The notes beneath the pieces are model-generated. The model was not told the origin of the DNA, searched no databases, and was given only the letters and a program-made list of their open reading frames with translations. A stretch of DNA of 64,000 nucleotides from Brachionus manjavacas (Eukaryota > Rotifera > Eurotatoria > Ploima > Brachionidae): assembly GCA_019054805.1 (NCBI GenBank), contig JAHQIY010000008.1:2527501-2591500 (forward strand). Direction: 5' to 3'. Position 1 is the first letter of the stretch. Each line of letters starts with the position of its first letter. The position numbers and the translations under genes are program-made. Below, piece by piece: positions 61,101 through 64,000 of the stretch.

Positions 61101-63866
61101 GTTATGAATGAAGCACATTGTTGCATTGAAAATCATTAAAAAAAAAGAGAAATTTTATATTATTTGTCTATTTTCTTGATACTTTTATTCAAAATTTAAA
61201 AAAAGCTTTCTAAAATTCTTTAAAACAATATGATTCTAAATTTTTTTTAAGGGAATAGATTAAGCAAGTATGAGTTAGATTCGTGTCAGATGGAAAATGA
61301 AAAATTACAGAATGAAGGTAAATTAAATTAAAAAAATTAGAGAACAATTATATGTATTCTAAAATTTTAAAAACAAGTCATTTTTTATTATCAGTATCTT
61401 ACCTTTTTCTTATCATTTTGAGAACAATCTATGTCGCAGGTAGGGTAAATTAATTGCCCAGAGAAAACTAAATTGAAAAGGCAGTTTAAAAGATAAATGA
61501 ATTTTAGAATCTAGAGAAAAAAGGCTGTGAATTCTCTCAATTTTAATTTTATATCATTCTTGGTTCTTCATTTTTTCTAAATAATTTTTATAACAAAATA
61601 AACAAAAGATTTTTGGCCACCTGTTATGAATGAAGCACATTGTTGCATTGAAAATCATTAAAAAAAAAAGAGAAATTTTATATTATTTGTCTATTTTCTT
61701 GATACTTTTATTCAAAATTTAAAAAAAGCTTTCTAAAATTCTTTAAAACAATATGATTCTAAATTTTTTTTAAGGGAATAGATTAAGCAAGTATGAGTTA
61801 GATTCGTGTCAGATGGAAAATGAAAAATTACAGAATGAAGGTAAATTAAATTAAAAAAATTAGAGAACAATTATATGTATTCTAAAATTTTAAAAACAAG
61901 TCATTTTTATTATCAGTATCTTACCTTTTTCTTATCATTTTGAGAACAATCTATGTCGCAGGTAGGGTAAATTAATTGCCCAGAGAAAACTAAATTGAAA
62001 AGGCAGTTTAAAAGATAAATGAATTTTAGAATCTAGAGAAAAAAGGCTGTGAATTCTCTCAATTTTAATTTTATATCATTCCTGGTTCATCATTTTTTCT
62101 AAATAATTTTTATAACAAAATAAACAAAAGATTTTTGGCCGCCTGTTATGAATGAAGCACATTGTTGCATTGAAAATCATTAAAAAAAAAGAGAAATTTT
62201 ATATTATTTGTCTATTTTCTTGATACTTTTATTCAAAATTTAAAAAAAGCTTTCTAAAATTCTTTAAAACAATATGATTCTAAATTTTTTTAAGGGAATA
62301 GATTAAGCAAGTATGAGTTAGATTCGTGTCAGATGGAAAATGAAAAATTACAGAATGAAGGTAAATTAAATTAAAAAAATTAGAGAACAATTATATGTAT
62401 TCTAAAATTTTAAAAACAAGTCATTTTTTATTATCAGTATCTTACCTTTTTTCTTATCATTTTGAGAACAATCTATGTCGCAGGTAGGGTAAATTAATTG
62501 CCCAGAGAAAACTAAATTGAAAAGGCAGTTTAAAAGATAAATGAATTTTAGAATCTAGAGAAAAAAGGCTGTGAATTCTCTCAATTTTAATTTTATATCA
62601 TTCCTGGTTCATCATTTTTTTCTAAATAATTTTTATAACAAAATAAACAAAAGATTTTTGGCCACCTGTTATGAATGAAGCACATTGTTGCATTGAAAAT
62701 CATTAAAAAAAAAGAGAAATTTTATATTATTTGTCTATTTTCTTGATACTTTTATTCAAAATTTAAAAAAGCTTTCTAAAATACTTTAAAACAATATGAT
62801 TCTAAATTTTTTTAAGGGAATAGATTAAGCAAGTATGAGTTAGATTCGTGTCAGATGGAAAATGAAAAATTACAGAATGAAGGTAAATTAAATTAAAAAA
62901 TTAGAGAACAATTATATGTATTCTAAAATTTTAAAAAACAAGTCATTTTTTATTATCAGTATCTTACCTTTTTTCTTATCATTTTGAGAACAATCTATGT
63001 CGCAGGTAGGGTAAATTAATTGCCCAGAGAAAACTAAATTGAAAAGGCAGTTTAAAAGATAAATGAATTTTTAGAATCTAGAGAAAAAAGGCTGTGAATT
63101 CTCTCAATTTTAATTTTATATCATTCCTGGTTCATCATTTTTTTCTAAATAATTTTTATAACAAAATAAACAAAAGATTTTTGGCCGCCTGTTATGAATG
63201 AAGCACATTGTTGCATTGAAAATCATTAAAAAAAAAAAGAGAAATTTTATATTATTTGTCAATTTTCTTGATACTTTTATTCAAAATTTAAAAAAAGCTT
63301 TCTAAAATTCTTTAAAACAATATGATTCTAAATTTTTTTTAAGGGAATAGATTAAGCAAGTATGAGATAGATTCGTGTCAGATGGAAAATGAAAAATTAC
63401 AGAATGAAGGTAAATTAAATTAAAAAAATTAGAGAACAATTATATGTATTCTAAAATTTTAAAAACAAGTCATTTTTTATTATCAGTATCTTACCTTTTT
63501 TCTTATCATTTTGAGAACAATCTATGTCGCAGGTAGGGTAAATTAATTGCCCAGAGAAAACTAAATTGAAAAGGCAGTTTAAAAGATAAATGAATTTTAG
63601 AATCTAGAGAAAAAAGGCTGTGAATTCTCTCAATTTTAATTTTATATCATTCCTGGTTCATCATTTTTTTCTAAATAATTTTTATAACAAAATAAACAAA
63701 AGATTTTTGGCCAACTGTTTTGAATGAAGCACATTGTTGCATTGAAAATCATTAAAAAAAAAGAGAAATTTTATATTATTTGTCTATTTTCTTGATACTT
63801 TTATTCAAAATTTAAAAAAAGCTTTCTAAAATTCTTTAAAACAATATGATTCTAAATTTTTTTAAG

Positions 63867-63932
63867 GGAATAGATTAAGCAAGTATGAGTTAGATTCGTG
63901 TCAGATGGAAAATGAAAAATTACAGAATGAAG
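63867..63932 (+). CDS. Candidate exon, array copy 47 (last in window)
   Basis: Intact 66-nt segment with acceptor AAG ending at 63866 and donor GT at 63933-63934. It carries the Leu form (GAG TTA GAT). It shows that the candidate exon and its signals are preserved at both ends of the visible array. Confidence 0.4.
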
Positions 63933-64000
63933 GTAAATTAAATTAAAAAAAATTAGAGAACAATTATATGTATTCTAAAATTTTAAAAACAAGTCATTTT

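Larger units (their letters stand above)
39549..64000 (+). repeat. Satellite array, 47 copies of a 523-bp monomer
   Basis: The landmark ggccacctgttatgaatgaa (or ggccgcc) occurs 47 times from 39665 to 63709, a mean period of 522.7 bp. The array continues past the window end. Copies are nearly identical. Most differences are run lengths of A or T tracts plus scattered single-base changes. The orientation is head to tail throughout, with no inversion or insertion. Each monomer holds a T tract followed by AAG, a 66-nt stop-free segment and AG-GTAAAT (see candidate exon entries). Outside that segment no long frame is open on either strand. Sub-variants (ggccgcc, gtcaatt, ttcttca, GAGATA) cluster towards the right end. 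Confidence 0.97.

Noticed and set aside
39549-64000. CRISPR array
   Set aside because: Repeats are 523 bp with no variable spacers, and the genes are eukaryotic.
39549-64000. LINE or LTR origin of the satellite monomer
   Set aside because: No reverse transcriptase, protease or long terminal repeat features occur in the 523 bp. The only coding-like part is the 66-nt segment.

Overview
The window is AT-rich nuclear DNA from a eukaryote, almost certainly an animal. The genes carry GT-AG introns, and the three identifiable proteins are a full-length metazoan-type cytoplasmic dynein 1 heavy chain, nicalin and the WASH complex subunit WASHC1. The standard nuclear code fits all of them. The lineage cannot be fixed from sequence alone. 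A small, AT-rich invertebrate genome such as a rotifer or other spiralian would fit, but that is a guess.

Layout. Positions 1-1.9 kb hold a mariner-type MITE end, a LINE 3' fragment and a tRNA-derived element. NCLN (nicalin, + strand, 2844-5380) is rebuilt as 8 exons giving 564 aa. WASHC1 (- strand, 5690-7225, 511 aa, no intron) converges on it. A new small gene model (+ strand, 7972-8857) consists mainly of four consecutive 42-nt symmetric exons, three of them in an exact 100-bp tandem repeat. They encode two-heptad coiled-coil units followed by a possible membrane anchor. DYNC1H1 (- strand, 9942-32557) has only six exons and five introns for 4734 aa. The spliced models of NCLN, the small gene and DYNC1H1 all keep frame from first to last exon.

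From 32.6 to 38.0 kb lies a graveyard of decayed mobile elements on both strands: a Ulp1-like protease fragment, a LINE endonuclease-reverse transcriptase, a second copy of the LINE 3' fragment and a SWIM zinc-finger piece of a Mutator-like transposase.

From about 39.55 kb to the window end runs a tandem array of 47 near-identical monomers of about 523 bp. Each monomer carries a 66-nt, stop-free, phase 1-1 segment flanked by good splice signals and able to encode a 22-residue coiled-coil unit. Diverged copies just left of the array (38.5-39.2 kb) keep this peptide through synonymous changes, so the segment descends from a real exon. Whether the array is a living gene with dozens of repeated exons or a satellite grown from a dead one is the main open question here.

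NCLN acts in the ER membrane, WASHC1 on endosomes and dynein on microtubules. They are ordinary housekeeping neighbours and no operon-like relation between them is visible.
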